Below are positions 45,998 to 54,151 of a stretch of DNA of 64,000 nt, in pieces. Position 1 is the stretch's first letter; the number at the start of each line of letters is the position of its first letter. Under the pieces are notes generated by a model. That model made no database searches and was not told the origin of the DNA. It worked only from the letters and a program-made list of their open reading frames with translations. Source of the DNA: Limosilactobacillus mucosae DSM 13345 (GTDB lineage: Bacteria; Bacillota; Bacilli; Lactobacillales; Lactobacillaceae); assembly GCF_001436025.1 (NCBI RefSeq), contig NZ_AZEQ01000004.1:47792-111791 (forward strand), in the 5' to 3' direction. Both the position numbers and the translations under genes were made by a program.

Positions 45998-46519
45998 ATG
46001 AAAGCATTATTTGTCAGTGACAATCACGGCGATCGCGCGATTTTACAAAAAATAGCTGCTCGATTTGGCAATGAAGTCGACATAATGCTGCATTGCGGTG
46101 ATTCAAACCTTGAGCCAAGTGATCCGGTCATGCAGCCATTTAAGACCGTGATTGGCAATACCGACTGGGGATTGGACTATCCGCAGTCTCAGTTGGCAGT
46201 CGCGGACCAAGAACGAATTTTGGTCGTGCATGGTCATCTTTATCAAGTCAATTTTACCTTGACGCCATTAATGCTGCTGGCTAAAGAGCAAAGAGCGACA
46301 ATTGCAGCCTATGGTCATACTCATCAATTAGCCGTTGAGTTTAATCAAGGAACGCTTTATTTAAATCCGGGCAGCATCAGTCAGCCACGTGGACAGTATC
46401 AAAATATTGGCGGAACCTTGGCGATTGTGACGGCTGACTCAAATAAGCTTGATGTTCAGTACTATGATCGCAGGATGCAGCCGATTAATGATCTGCACTT
46501 TGTCTTTTTACGTCAATAG
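45998..46519 (+). CDS. YfcE/MJ0936-type metallophosphodiesterase
   Basis: Calcineurin-like phosphodiesterase of 173 residues. Dinuclear metal motifs are SDNHGD (D8 and H10 region), LHCGDSN, VIGNTDW, VHGH and YGHTH followed by LNPGS. Related Bacillus YsnB lies in the same racE-ysnA-ysnB operon. The natural substrate is unknown; related enzymes hydrolyse artificial diesters. The GGGGAG site upstream supports the ATG. Confidence 0.88.
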   Translation: MKALFVSDNHGDRAILQKIAARFGNEVDIMLHCGDSNLEPSDPVMQPFKTVIGNTDWGLDYPQSQLAVADQERILVVHGHLYQVNFTLTPLMLLAKEQRATIAAYGHTHQLAVEFNQGTLYLNPGSISQPRGQYQNIGGTLAIVTADSNKLDVQYYDRRMQPINDLHFVFLRQ

Positions 46520-46605
46520 ACGATCATCTTGGTTTGGAATAACAGTCGCATTTGACGTCCATAAGCATTACAATAAAAGCAGGTTGATGAAGGGATGATT
46601 TAAGA

Positions 46606-47088
46606 ATGATTAACCAACAGATTCGCCAATTAATGATGGATCGCCGTGAAAAATTCATGATTCCAGCCAGCCTGGTTGCTACGGTCAATGAAGACAATTC
46701 ACTGTATCATGCATTCTTGGTACTGACTAAGGATCATTATGCCAAGATCGTTGTCGTCGATAATGAAAGTCACTATCGCGGATTACTGTCGCTTTCAATG
46801 ATTACCGAAGAACTGTTAGAAACTGACCGAATCAATCTGGATAAGCTGCAGACGATGAAGGTCAGAGACGTTATGCAGACTGATGCCCCAGTGATTACTG
46901 ATCCTTATGACGTGGAAGAAAATCTGCATCTGCTGATTGATCAGTCATTTTTGACGGTCGTGTCTGAACACGGTGAATTTACCGGCATCGTTACGCGTCG
47001 CGAATTGTTGAAGGCCGTTAACTATGCGGCTCACACGTTTGATCGGCATTTTGAGGTGCTTGATCTGCCAGAAACTGAAAATGTCTAA
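46606..47088 (+). CDS. cbpB: CBS-domain protein CbpB (cyclic-di-AMP binding)
   Basis: A 160-residue protein made of two CBS repeats (about 20-75 and 80-145). In Listeria and Bacillus the homologue (CbpB/DarB, YkuL) binds cyclic-di-AMP and controls the stringent-response enzyme Rel and pyruvate carboxylase. Recognition rests on IRQLMMDRREKFMIPASLVATV at the N-terminus, length and CBS layout. It sits after the racE operon and is closed by a bidirectional terminator. NrnA, encoded at 33.7 kb, acts on the breakdown product of the same messenger. Confidence 0.86.
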   Translation: MINQQIRQLMMDRREKFMIPASLVATVNEDNSLYHAFLVLTKDHYAKIVVVDNESHYRGLLSLSMITEELLETDRINLDKLQTMKVRDVMQTDAPVITDPYDVEENLHLLIDQSFLTVVSEHGEFTGIVTRRELLKAVNYAAHTFDRHFEVLDLPETENV

Positions 47089-47122
47089 AAAAAGAGCAGC
47101 CTGACTTAGGCTGCTCTTTTTT
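47087..47122. terminator. Bidirectional terminator between cbpB and a HAD gene
   Basis: AAAAAAGAGCAGCC and GGCTGCTCTTTTTT, perfect arms around TGACTTA; overlaps the cbpB stop. Confidence 0.92.
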
Positions 47123-47957
47123 AGTGGGAAAAATCAAAATAATGTTCGATCGTATCCAAAACGCCGCTCTCTTGATTAGTCAGACGCGTTACGTTGGATG
47201 CGGCCAAGCGAATCGGCAAAGCAGCATTTTTCATAGCATAACTGTGAGAAGTCAGCGTAAGCATGCCCAGATCGTTTTCATTATCGCCAAAGGTCATGAT
47301 TTCGTTTTGACGCAGATTGAATTGACTGGCGATTGCCATTAAAGCATTGCGTTTAGTAGCATGAGCATCACCAATCAATTCAGTATTGAAGCCTGAGTTT
47401 TCCATGATCAGATTGGCTGGCAGCAGATTATCCAATTCACTGGTAACATCGGTAATATCAATATGATCGGCAAAATTTACCGAAATCTTAGTAAGCGGCT
47501 CATCAAGCGGATATTTAAAAATGTCTTGTAGGTTGGGGACGCGTTTAACGTTTTCATAAAAAAGCTTGACGATGGCAAAATTTTTCTCATCCATGGATTG
47601 ATCAACAAATGAGGTCGTTGGTCCTGAAATAACCAGCTGATTGATGTCGTCATCACCATACAGTCTGGTCAACGCGACCAAAACGGCCCTTAAGTCATCA
47701 TGATGCAGCGGAAAGCAATCAATCAGCTCATCGCCATAATGAATTACCGAACCATTTTGCGAGATAAAAATCATCTGGTCGGCAACTGCGGCAAATTCGC
47801 GACGCAGACGAGGGTATGAGGAACCACTGGCTGCCACCAGCTGAACGCCATTTTTAGTCAGTTTGTCAAAGACTTTTTTAAAGCGGTGATGGTCGTAGTC
47901 GTGCTCATTATTTAAAAAAGTGCCATCCATATCGGTAGCAATTAAACGAATAGACAT
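47121..47957 (-). CDS. Cof-type HAD-IIB phosphatase
   Basis: A 278-residue haloacid-dehalogenase phosphatase with a type IIB cap. The nucleophile motif is ATDMDGTFL, motif II lies in VAASGSSYPR, and motif IV is MTFGDNENDLGML. Such enzymes dephosphorylate sugar phosphates or flavin precursors; the substrate cannot be told from sequence. Two ATGs lie close together; the inner one (47957) has the better distance to AAAGG. Convergent to cbpB and followed upstream by the MscS-like gene on the same strand. Confidence 0.88.
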   Translation of the reverse strand: MSIRLIATDMDGTFLNNEHDYDHHRFKKVFDKLTKNGVQLVAASGSSYPRLRREFAAVADQMIFISQNGSVIHYGDELIDCFPLHHDDLRAVLVALTRLYGDDDINQLVISGPTTSFVDQSMDEKNFAIVKLFYENVKRVPNLQDIFKYPLDEPLTKISVNFADHIDITDVTSELDNLLPANLIMENSGFNTELIGDAHATKRNALMAIASQFNLRQNEIMTFGDNENDLGMLTLTSHSYAMKNAALPIRLAASNVTRLTNQESGVLDTIEHYFDFSH

Positions 47958-47981
47958 AGTCATAAACCTTTCTTGGTGAAG

Positions 47982-48824
47982 TTAGTCAAGCGAAACATGG
48001 GCATTGTTTAAAGCCGTCAGATAAGCTGCCAGACAGTCACTGGTCAATTGATATTCGGCATCATAAGTCGTTGTCAAAGCCACGCGGTAAACCAATGAGG
48101 CCTTGGCAGAAGCAGTTGCTGGAATCGTAACGGGACCAACGATTTTAGGAGCGGGATGCTTGCCGAACTTGCCCTGTGTGATTAGTTTTTGGTTGACAGC
48201 CGCAATGACTTTTTTGATCTCATCCAATGGCGCATTGGGACCAATAGGAATGTCGACGCTGGCATGCCAGGTTGAGCGGGAAAGATTGCTGACGGTAGTA
48301 ATATTGCGATTGGGAATGTAGTTAAGCGTGCCATCCGCGCTGGTGACGCGGGTAGTTCGCAGTCCAATGCCAGAAACCGTGCCCTTAACCGTACCGATTA
48401 CCACGACATCGCCAACGTCAAGCTGTTTTTCCAGCAAAATAAAAAAACCGTTGACCATGTCGCTGACGAATCCCTGTGCGCCAAGTCCCAAAGCAATACT
48501 AAAGATTCCGGCACTGGCGACGAGGGTTCCCACCGGTACGCCAATCAAAGAAAGCAGGGCATACAGCAGAAAGAAAAAGCAGGTATACCGATAAATATTG
48601 AGCGTCAGGGTGTGAAAGGTTGCCATGCGATGAGCGCCAAGCATGTTAAAACGTTTGGTATGACTAAAGGCGTAGTTGATGATGAGTTTGCCCGCCCAAA
48701 GAATCACGAAAAAAATAACGATCGTCAGTAAAATCGAAAATAGACGATTGACGATATTTTGGGCAATCTGGTCCAGATCGACGTTGGCAAAAGATTTAGT
48801 CAGCTGTTGGATCTGCTTGTTCAT
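47982..48824 (-). CDS. Small-conductance mechanosensitive channel (MscS, YkuT-like)
   Basis: Opens under membrane tension to release solutes after hypo-osmotic shock. It has 280 residues: about three membrane helices in the first 130, with the pore-lining helix near GTLVASAGIFSIALGLGAQGFVSDMVNG, then the cytoplasmic beta domain with VGDVVVIGTVKGTVSGIGLRTTRV. The order ykuL-like, HAD, ykuT-like resembles the Bacillus ykuL-ykuT region. AAGGAG precedes the ATG. Probably co-transcribed with the HAD gene 24 bases downstream. Confidence 0.92.
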   Translation of the reverse strand: MNKQIQQLTKSFANVDLDQIAQNIVNRLFSILLTIVIFFVILWAGKLIINYAFSHTKRFNMLGAHRMATFHTLTLNIYRYTCFFFLLYALLSLIGVPVGTLVASAGIFSIALGLGAQGFVSDMVNGFFILLEKQLDVGDVVVIGTVKGTVSGIGLRTTRVTSADGTLNYIPNRNITTVSNLSRSTWHASVDIPIGPNAPLDEIKKVIAAVNQKLITQGKFGKHPAPKIVGPVTIPATASAKASLVYRVALTTTYDAEYQLTSDCLAAYLTALNNAHVSLD

Positions 48825-48943
48825 TGAAATCGCTCCTTATATAGATTCCAGACAACTATATCATAAGTCAACCGCTAATAATAATTAACAAAAAATTATG
48901 CGATATGTTAAACTTGGTGTAACTACAAAGGAGGAGCTTTTAA

Positions 48944-49360
48944 ATGACTGCTGGACAAATTGCCGGCCTGATCGCGGCGATCGCGTTTGTAGTGCTGGTT
49001 TGTTTTATTGGAATGTTTTTGTCTCGTTTGGGCAAGACACTGGAAGAAACGACTAAGAGTATTGATGGATTAAGCAAAGACGTTGATGCACTTACTCATG
49101 AATTAGAAAACGTTTTAGGAAATACCAACGAATTATTGGAAGACTTGAACAAAAAGTCGTCAGAACTGGATCCGGCAGTAAAAGCCATTGCCGATCTTGG
49201 GCAGAGTGCCAGCGACGTTAACGCAGCGGCACGCCAGTTTACTGACAAGCTGAACGCGCAGCATGAAAGTGCTAAGCATGGACGTCAGCTGTTGGCAAAT
49301 GCCGGTAAAAAAGCAGCACTAAACCTGTTTAGCAAGCTGCATCGTTCCAAGGAAAACTAG
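48944..49360 (+). CDS. DUF948 membrane-anchored coiled-coil protein
   Basis: A 138-residue protein: an N-terminal membrane helix (about 5-27), then a coiled-coil region LGKTLEETTKSIDGLSKDVD typical of DUF948 (Bacillus YtxG). Function unknown, linked to general stress in Bacillus. AAAGGAGGAG precedes the ATG. The next gene starts 21 bases after the stop, and together they resemble the ytxG-ytxH pair. Confidence 0.85.
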   Translation: MTAGQIAGLIAAIAFVVLVCFIGMFLSRLGKTLEETTKSIDGLSKDVDALTHELENVLGNTNELLEDLNKKSSELDPAVKAIADLGQSASDVNAAARQFTDKLNAQHESAKHGRQLLANAGKKAALNLFSKLHRSKEN

Positions 49361-49381
49361 TTTTGATTGGAGGATAAGCAC

Positions 49382-49858
49382 ATGACGAAAAAAGTTTTAG
49401 CTGGTTTTTTGGTTGGTGGTGCGGCCGCATTTGGAGCCTGGCAAGCGCTGAGTGCCGATAAGAAAAAGCAGATTAAGCAGGCCGTGGCTGATAAGACGCA
49501 TGATGCCGTTGATTATGCAACCGACTATGCAATCAATGCCTTGGATCTTGCCGATGGAATGGTGCAGGATGTTAAGGAACAGGCCGTTGACAAGTTTGGC
49601 GATAAATTTAGCGACTTGGCCGGCTCAGTAAAAAAAGGCGCTGATACGGTTAAAAAAAGTGCTGATCAAGCGGTCAATCATTTTACCAACGATGATTTTG
49701 ACGAACAGACCGCTCAGATTAGAGAAGAACTTGCCAAAGCCCAATCCGACACCTCAAGCCAAGATGACATCGTAATCGACAAAACTGCGGATGCATCTGA
49801 TGAAGATAATGATGCTGCTAGTCAGGATGATCGTTCATCATCAAACGACCAAGATTAA
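49382..49858 (+). CDS. YtxH-like stress protein
   Basis: A 158-residue protein. A glycine- and alanine-rich hydrophobic N-terminus (VLAGFLVGGAAAFGAWQAL) is followed by a long amphipathic helix region and a strongly acidic Asp/Ser tail. This matches the YtxH/DUF1269-like small envelope proteins that follow YtxG. The ATG at 49382 has GGAGGA at the right distance; an in-frame upstream codon at 49367 overlaps that site. Function unknown. Confidence 0.8.
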   Translation: MTKKVLAGFLVGGAAAFGAWQALSADKKKQIKQAVADKTHDAVDYATDYAINALDLADGMVQDVKEQAVDKFGDKFSDLAGSVKKGADTVKKSADQAVNHFTNDDFDEQTAQIREELAKAQSDTSSQDDIVIDKTADASDEDNDAASQDDRSSSNDQD

Positions 49859-49875
49859 AAATTATGAATCAACAA

Positions 49876-49909
49876 AAAAGCACTTCACTTTTGCTGGTGA
49901 AGTGCTTTT
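49876..49909. terminator. Bidirectional terminator between the ytxH-like gene and pepQ
   Basis: AAAAGCACTTCAC and GTGAAGTGCTTTT, perfect 13-bp arms with A- and T-runs. Confidence 0.92.
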
Positions 49910-49919
49910 GATTTGCAAT

Positions 49920-51020
49920 TTATCTGCCAACGTATTGCAGTTCCTTTGTCGTATGAGTAAATGGCTCATTGCCATCTTTTGTAATGTGGATGCAGTCTTC
50001 AATTCTGACACCGGCAAAACCTGGGATGTAGATTCCTGGTTCAATTGAGAAGCACATGCCAGGCTCAAGCAGCATGTCGTTTCCTTCCATGATTGAAGGA
50101 AACTCATGGTCGGTCATTCCCATTCCGTGGCCCAGACGATGAATGAAGTATTCGCCATAGCCGGCCTGGTCGATAATGTCGCGGGCAATCTTATCCAGTT
50201 CCGCGGCGGTCATGCCAGGCTTGGCAGCTTCTTGGGCAGCCAGCTGAGCCTCAAGGCAGACTTGATAGATGTCTTTTTGTTTATCATTAAGCGTTCCGAC
50301 TGCCACTGTTCGAGAGGCATCGCTGGTGTAGCCGTCAACGTTGGTTCCCAAATCAAACAATACCAGCTCGTTGTCTTGAATCTTGGTGTCATTGGTAGCG
50401 CCATGTGGTTCAGCTGCATGGGCACCAGCTTGAATCAAGGTATCAAAACTCATATGCATAACGCCGTGTTTTTGCAGAGCATAGTGGATTTCAGCGGCAA
50501 TCTGGTTTTCGGTTGCGCCAATCTTGACGGCATCAAAACCGACCTTAAAGGCGAAATCAGCCCACTTGCCATTTTCTTCCAGAATAGCAATCTCGTCTGG
50601 CGACTTGATCAAACGCATATGCTGAATCGTTGGCGTCATATCATAGTCAAAGCTGGCTTTAGGAAACTGCTCTTGTAAGGCCCGCAGTCGAGCAACAGTC
50701 AAAAAGCCTTGTTCAATCCCGAATTTGCTTGGAGCGGCAACGCGTTTCTTGACTTGTTCGGCAATCATCGCATAAGGCTGCTCATGATCGAGGTAGCCGT
50801 AAACGTCATAGGGCCAGCCAGTATCCTTGATGGCTTCTACTTCAAGTGCTGGGGCAAACAGGAAAGGATCGTGATCAGCAAAGACCAGCAGCGCCAAAAC
50901 CCGTTCAATCGGATCGCTGCCAAAACCAGTCAGATATTTAATGGTCATTGGATCACTGAGATAGGCAACATCGAGCTGTGCTTCATTGACAGCTTGACGC
51001 AATTGTGATAATTTGTTCAT
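49920..51020 (-). CDS. pepQ: Xaa-Pro dipeptidase PepQ
   Basis: Cytosolic prolidase that splits Xaa-Pro dipeptides from imported peptides. It has 366 residues: an N-terminal creatinase-like domain (1-125) and a pita-bread catalytic domain. The five metal ligands are in place: D223, D234, H298, E327 and E341, in FDLGTN, TSDASRT, HRLGHGMG, SIEPG and RIEDC. AAGGAG precedes the ATG. It is divergent from ccpA, an arrangement conserved in lactobacilli, where CcpA can control pepQ. Confidence 0.96.
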   Translation of the reverse strand: MNKLSQLRQAVNEAQLDVAYLSDPMTIKYLTGFGSDPIERVLALLVFADHDPFLFAPALEVEAIKDTGWPYDVYGYLDHEQPYAMIAEQVKKRVAAPSKFGIEQGFLTVARLRALQEQFPKASFDYDMTPTIQHMRLIKSPDEIAILEENGKWADFAFKVGFDAVKIGATENQIAAEIHYALQKHGVMHMSFDTLIQAGAHAAEPHGATNDTKIQDNELVLFDLGTNVDGYTSDASRTVAVGTLNDKQKDIYQVCLEAQLAAQEAAKPGMTAAELDKIARDIIDQAGYGEYFIHRLGHGMGMTDHEFPSIMEGNDMLLEPGMCFSIEPGIYIPGFAGVRIEDCIHITKDGNEPFTHTTKELQYVGR

Positions 51021-51189
51021 TTGTCTTGCTCCTTATGCATAAGATGAGATTTTTTTAAGCAATTGTTAATATTATAGCATATTTGTTTATCATTACGTTT
51101 GCGCAAAACCGTTAATTTTGTTATATTGATTGCGGTTATGAAAAACCGATGAAAGCAACTAAAATCAACAAAGAAAGGGCTTATAAATT
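51021..51189. promoter_or_regulatory. Divergent pepQ / ccpA promoter region
   Basis: For pepQ, the reverse strand has TGC plus TATAAT (51071-51076), an extended -10. For ccpA, TTGCGC (51099-51104), a 17-nt spacer and TATATT (51122-51127) fit a promoter. The -35 overlaps a perfect palindrome TTTGCGCAAA (51098-51107). No full catabolite-responsive element matching the TGNNANCG pattern was found. Confidence 0.6.
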
Positions 51190-52206
51190 ATGGAAAAACA
51201 ATCAGTTACCATTTACACCGTGGCACGTGAAGCGCGTGTTTCCATGGCGACCGTTTCTCGTGTGGTTAACGGTAATCCCAACGTTAAACCAGAAACGCGC
51301 AAAAAAGTGCTCGACGTTATCAAGCAGTTAAACTACCGCCCGAATGCCGTTGCTCGCGGTCTGGCCAGCAAAAAAACGACGACGGTTGGTGTTGTGATCC
51401 CAGATGTTACGAATGCATATTTTGCAGAATTGGCATTGGGGATTGACGATATTGCTTCAATGTACAAATACAACATGATTCTGACCAACTCAGATGCTGA
51501 TGATCGAAAGGCGCTGCAAGTCGTTCGCGGGCTGATGGCCAAGCAGGTTGATGGTATTATCTTTATGGGGCATGACATTCCAGAAGAACTGCGGCAGGAA
51601 TTCAGCTCATCCAATGTACCAGTTGTTGTGGCTGGTTCCGTTACTAATGATGACGAGCTGCCAACGGTCCGGATTGATTATCAAGAAGCTACCAAACAGG
51701 CCATTAAATACCTGATTGAACGTGTTGATGGTCCGGTGGCACTGGTAGTAGGCTCAAAGGATAGTACCATCAACAAGCGCTACCGAATTGAAGGCTACAA
51801 GCAGGCTTTGCAGGAAGCAGGCAAGGATTTTGACGAAAAGCTGATCTTTGAGACGCATGATTCTTATGCTGAAGGCTACAAGCAATCTCAAGCTATTGCT
51901 GACAGTGGCGCCAAGGCAGCTTTTGTCAGCGATGATGGCGTAGCAGCGGGCTTGCTGAACGGTTTGACTGATCACGGCGTCAAGGTTCCTGATGAGTTCC
52001 AGATTGTTGCCTCAAACAACACTAAGACCACTGAGATTACACGCCCTAAGCTGACTACGATTACGCAGCCGCTTTATGATTTAGGGGCCGTATCAATGCG
52101 TCTATTGACCAAGTTGATGAACAGCAAGGATGAAGACAAAGAAGATGATGAATCCAAAGACGTTATTTTGGAACATGGTTTTGAAAAGCGTCAGTCAACG
52201 CGCTAG
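51190..52206 (+). CDS. ccpA: Catabolite control protein A
   Basis: LacI-family regulator that, with HPr phosphorylated on serine, represses or activates genes at cre sites according to sugar supply. It has 338 residues. The HTH and hinge are at 1-55 (VAREARVSMATVSRVVNG, then PNAVARGLAS hinge helix), followed by the periplasmic-binding-like core. The C-terminal tail has an acidic stretch (KDEDKEDDESKD). The ATG has an AAAGGG site. A membrane-protein gene follows after 17 bases. Confidence 0.96.
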   Translation: MEKQSVTIYTVAREARVSMATVSRVVNGNPNVKPETRKKVLDVIKQLNYRPNAVARGLASKKTTTVGVVIPDVTNAYFAELALGIDDIASMYKYNMILTNSDADDRKALQVVRGLMAKQVDGIIFMGHDIPEELRQEFSSSNVPVVVAGSVTNDDELPTVRIDYQEATKQAIKYLIERVDGPVALVVGSKDSTINKRYRIEGYKQALQEAGKDFDEKLIFETHDSYAEGYKQSQAIADSGAKAAFVSDDGVAAGLLNGLTDHGVKVPDEFQIVASNNTKTTEITRPKLTTITQPLYDLGAVSMRLLTKLMNSKDEDKEDDESKDVILEHGFEKRQSTR

Positions 52207-52223
52207 AAGGTGATTGATCTTTG

Positions 52224-53057
52224 ATGTCTCGAGAAGAGATGCATCGTCAAAAACAACAGGCTGATGTTTCCGTTAAACAGCCGCGTCATCATCATTTTGG
52301 GGCGACCTTTTTGGGGATCTTGCTGACGATGGTGATAGCAATCGCGGTTTTGCTAAATGCAACGGTCTTGGATGCCGATTTTGCGGCTGATGAGCTGGCC
52401 GATTCGCCAATCAGCACGCAGCTTCAAGAAGAAGTCAATGGCAGTTTAAGCGAATATGGCGTTTCTGGCTCACTGCTAACAACCAAGGAAACGCATCGCT
52501 TGGTAAGGCAGGCAGTTAAACAAGTCTATGCTGGCAAGAGCATTAAGCTTGATCTTACCAATGTTGAAAAAAGACTGCAGTCAAAGGTTGATGATGAACT
52601 GGGATCATATGGTCTTTCAACATCACTGCTCCCTTCTTCGGCAACCAGTGAGTTCAATCAGCAGCTGACGAACCAGGTCAACCAAAAACTGAACACCGAT
52701 GAGGTACAAACGGCTGCCAAAACGATTACGACCGTTAAAACAGTCGTTAACGTGCTGTTAGCGATCAGTGGAGTGGCGCTGGCAGTCTTAATTGTCTGGA
52801 GCTTATTTAAACACTGCTTTCTGGCCGTTTTCAGCTGGTCGACTGCCTGGTCAGCAGGACTGTACTTTGGCTTTGTCTGGCTGATCAAGCTGGGAATCAA
52901 TCAGGCTGCTCAAGAACAACCTGATTATGCTTCAACGATTGCAACCATTGGCAATGACGTTTTAACCAGGGGATGGAGAATTGCCTGGCTGCTGTTGGCG
53001 TTGGCTTTGGTTGGCTGGCTTTTGCGCGGTGGACTGCGAATTGTTCGTCGTCATTGA
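52224..53057 (+). CDS. Hypothetical membrane protein
   Basis: I do not recognise a named family. It has 277 residues: a cytoplasmic N-terminus rich in Q, K and H, a first membrane helix (about 28-50), an extracytoplasmic region of about 120 residues rich in S, T and Q with two similar segments (SEYGVSGSLL and GSYGLSTSLL), then three membrane helices at about 170-275. The repeated motif suggests an internal duplication. It follows ccpA by 17 bases and may be co-transcribed. The ATG at 52224 is preferred to the TTG at 52221 for spacing to AAGGTGAT. Confidence 0.75.
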   Translation: MSREEMHRQKQQADVSVKQPRHHHFGATFLGILLTMVIAIAVLLNATVLDADFAADELADSPISTQLQEEVNGSLSEYGVSGSLLTTKETHRLVRQAVKQVYAGKSIKLDLTNVEKRLQSKVDDELGSYGLSTSLLPSSATSEFNQQLTNQVNQKLNTDEVQTAAKTITTVKTVVNVLLAISGVALAVLIVWSLFKHCFLAVFSWSTAWSAGLYFGFVWLIKLGINQAAQEQPDYASTIATIGNDVLTRGWRIAWLLLALALVGWLLRGGLRIVRRH

Positions 53058-53139
53058 TAAAGTCTTGAATTTACCAGCTTAATTTGGTAAAATTTCAATG
53101 TTTGTTATCTAAATCTATATAAGAAAAGAGGAGTTAGTA

Positions 53140-53883
53140 ATGTCAGGACATTCAAAATGGCATAACATTCAAGGGCGTAAAAACGCTCAGGATGCCAAGC
53201 GTGGCAAGATTTTCCAAAAGATTTCTCGTGACTTGTACCAAGCCGCTAAAACAGGTGATCCTGATCCAGCAAACAACCCTCAACTGCGTCTGGTAATTGA
53301 CAAGGCTCATGCAGCCAACATGCCTAAGAAGAACATTCAACGGGCAATTGAAAAGGCTACTGGTGCTGGTGGTGCCAAGTTTGAAGAAGTTACTTACGAA
53401 GGCTATGGCCCAGGTGGGGTTGCAGTGATGGTCTTTGCCTTGACTGACAACAAGAACCGAACGGCCGCTGCAGTACGTTCTGCATTTACTCATTCCGGCG
53501 GTTCACTGGGTGCCAGTGGCTCTGTTTCCTACATGTTTGATCGCAAAGGCTTGATTGAAATTCTGCGTGACGGTCTTGACAAGAGCGAAGACGACATGCT
53601 GATGGATGCTCTGGATGCCGGTGCTGAAGACATGAAGGCTACTGACGACAAGTTCCAGATCTTCACGGCACCAAGCGACATGACCAGCGTTCGTGATGCT
53701 CTGCAAGAACAAGGCTACGAACTGGATACGGCTGAAGTAACGATGATCCCTCAAAACACGACGGTTGTTCCTAGCGACAAGGTTAGTCAATACAAGCACT
53801 TGATTGACGAACTGACTGACAACGACGATGTTGCCGACATTTATGAAGCTGGGGTTATCGAAGACGATGACGATGCTGAATAG
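53140..53883 (+). CDS. yebC: YebC/PmpR family protein
   Basis: A 247-residue cytosolic protein. It starts with the family signature [20 protein letters not shown], followed by the three YebC domains and [20 protein letters not shown]. First described as a transcription regulator; recent work links YebC proteins to translation of proline stretches. Nothing here decides between the two. An AGAGGAG site precedes the ATG. Monocistronic, with a strong terminator; the comG operon follows. Confidence 0.94.
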   Translation: MSGHSKWHNIQGRKNAQDAKRGKIFQKISRDLYQAAKTGDPDPANNPQLRLVIDKAHAANMPKKNIQRAIEKATGAGGAKFEEVTYEGYGPGGVAVMVFALTDNKNRTAAAVRSAFTHSGGSLGASGSVSYMFDRKGLIEILRDGLDKSEDDMLMDALDAGAEDMKATDDKFQIFTAPSDMTSVRDALQEQGYELDTAEVTMIPQNTTVVPSDKVSQYKHLIDELTDNDDVADIYEAGVIEDDDDAE

Positions 53884-53894
53884 TTTCGTTTTTA

Positions 53895-53925
53895 GGCGCG
53901 GGCAATAATGCCTGCGTCTTTTTTT
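53895..53925 (+). terminator. yebC terminator
   Basis: GGCGCGGGCA pairs with TGCCTGCGTC around ATAA (with G-U pairs), then seven Ts. Confidence 0.88.
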
Positions 53926-54151
53926 CTCCAAAGCATTCAATATTTACCAATGTCAGGTAATGCATTTCGGTATTTTAAGAGCAGCCCTTATTTTTGGCTG
54001 CTAATCTTTAGAAGATCACGCCAACAGCGACGCTTACAGTCGAGAGTGACGTGATTTTTTTATTAGAAAACTTTTGCAAGCAAATAATCGGCATTAAAAA
54101 AATATCATCCTGTTTCTTTTGGCATATAGCATTGTTAGAGGAGGGATAATT
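53926..54151 (+). promoter_or_regulatory. Intergenic region upstream of comGA with two extra hairpins
   Basis: No gene is seen. AGCAGCC/GGCTGCT (53980-54002) forms a hairpin without a T-run. ATCACG (54015-54020) pairs with CGTGAT (54050-54055), enclosing a smaller CGAC/GTCG hairpin, and is followed by seven Ts (54055-54061), which looks like a second terminator. The remaining 90 bases before comGA are A/T-rich; no confident competence-sigma box was found. Confidence 0.5.

Noticed and set aside
45998..46519. Toxin-antitoxin or defence role for small phosphoesterases
   Set aside because: Both phosphoesterases in the window lie in conserved housekeeping contexts, with no partner gene or mobile-element signs.
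51021..51189. Full cre site in the pepQ/ccpA promoter region
   Set aside because: No 14-mer fits TGNNANCGNNNNCA acceptably; only a 10-base dyad was found.
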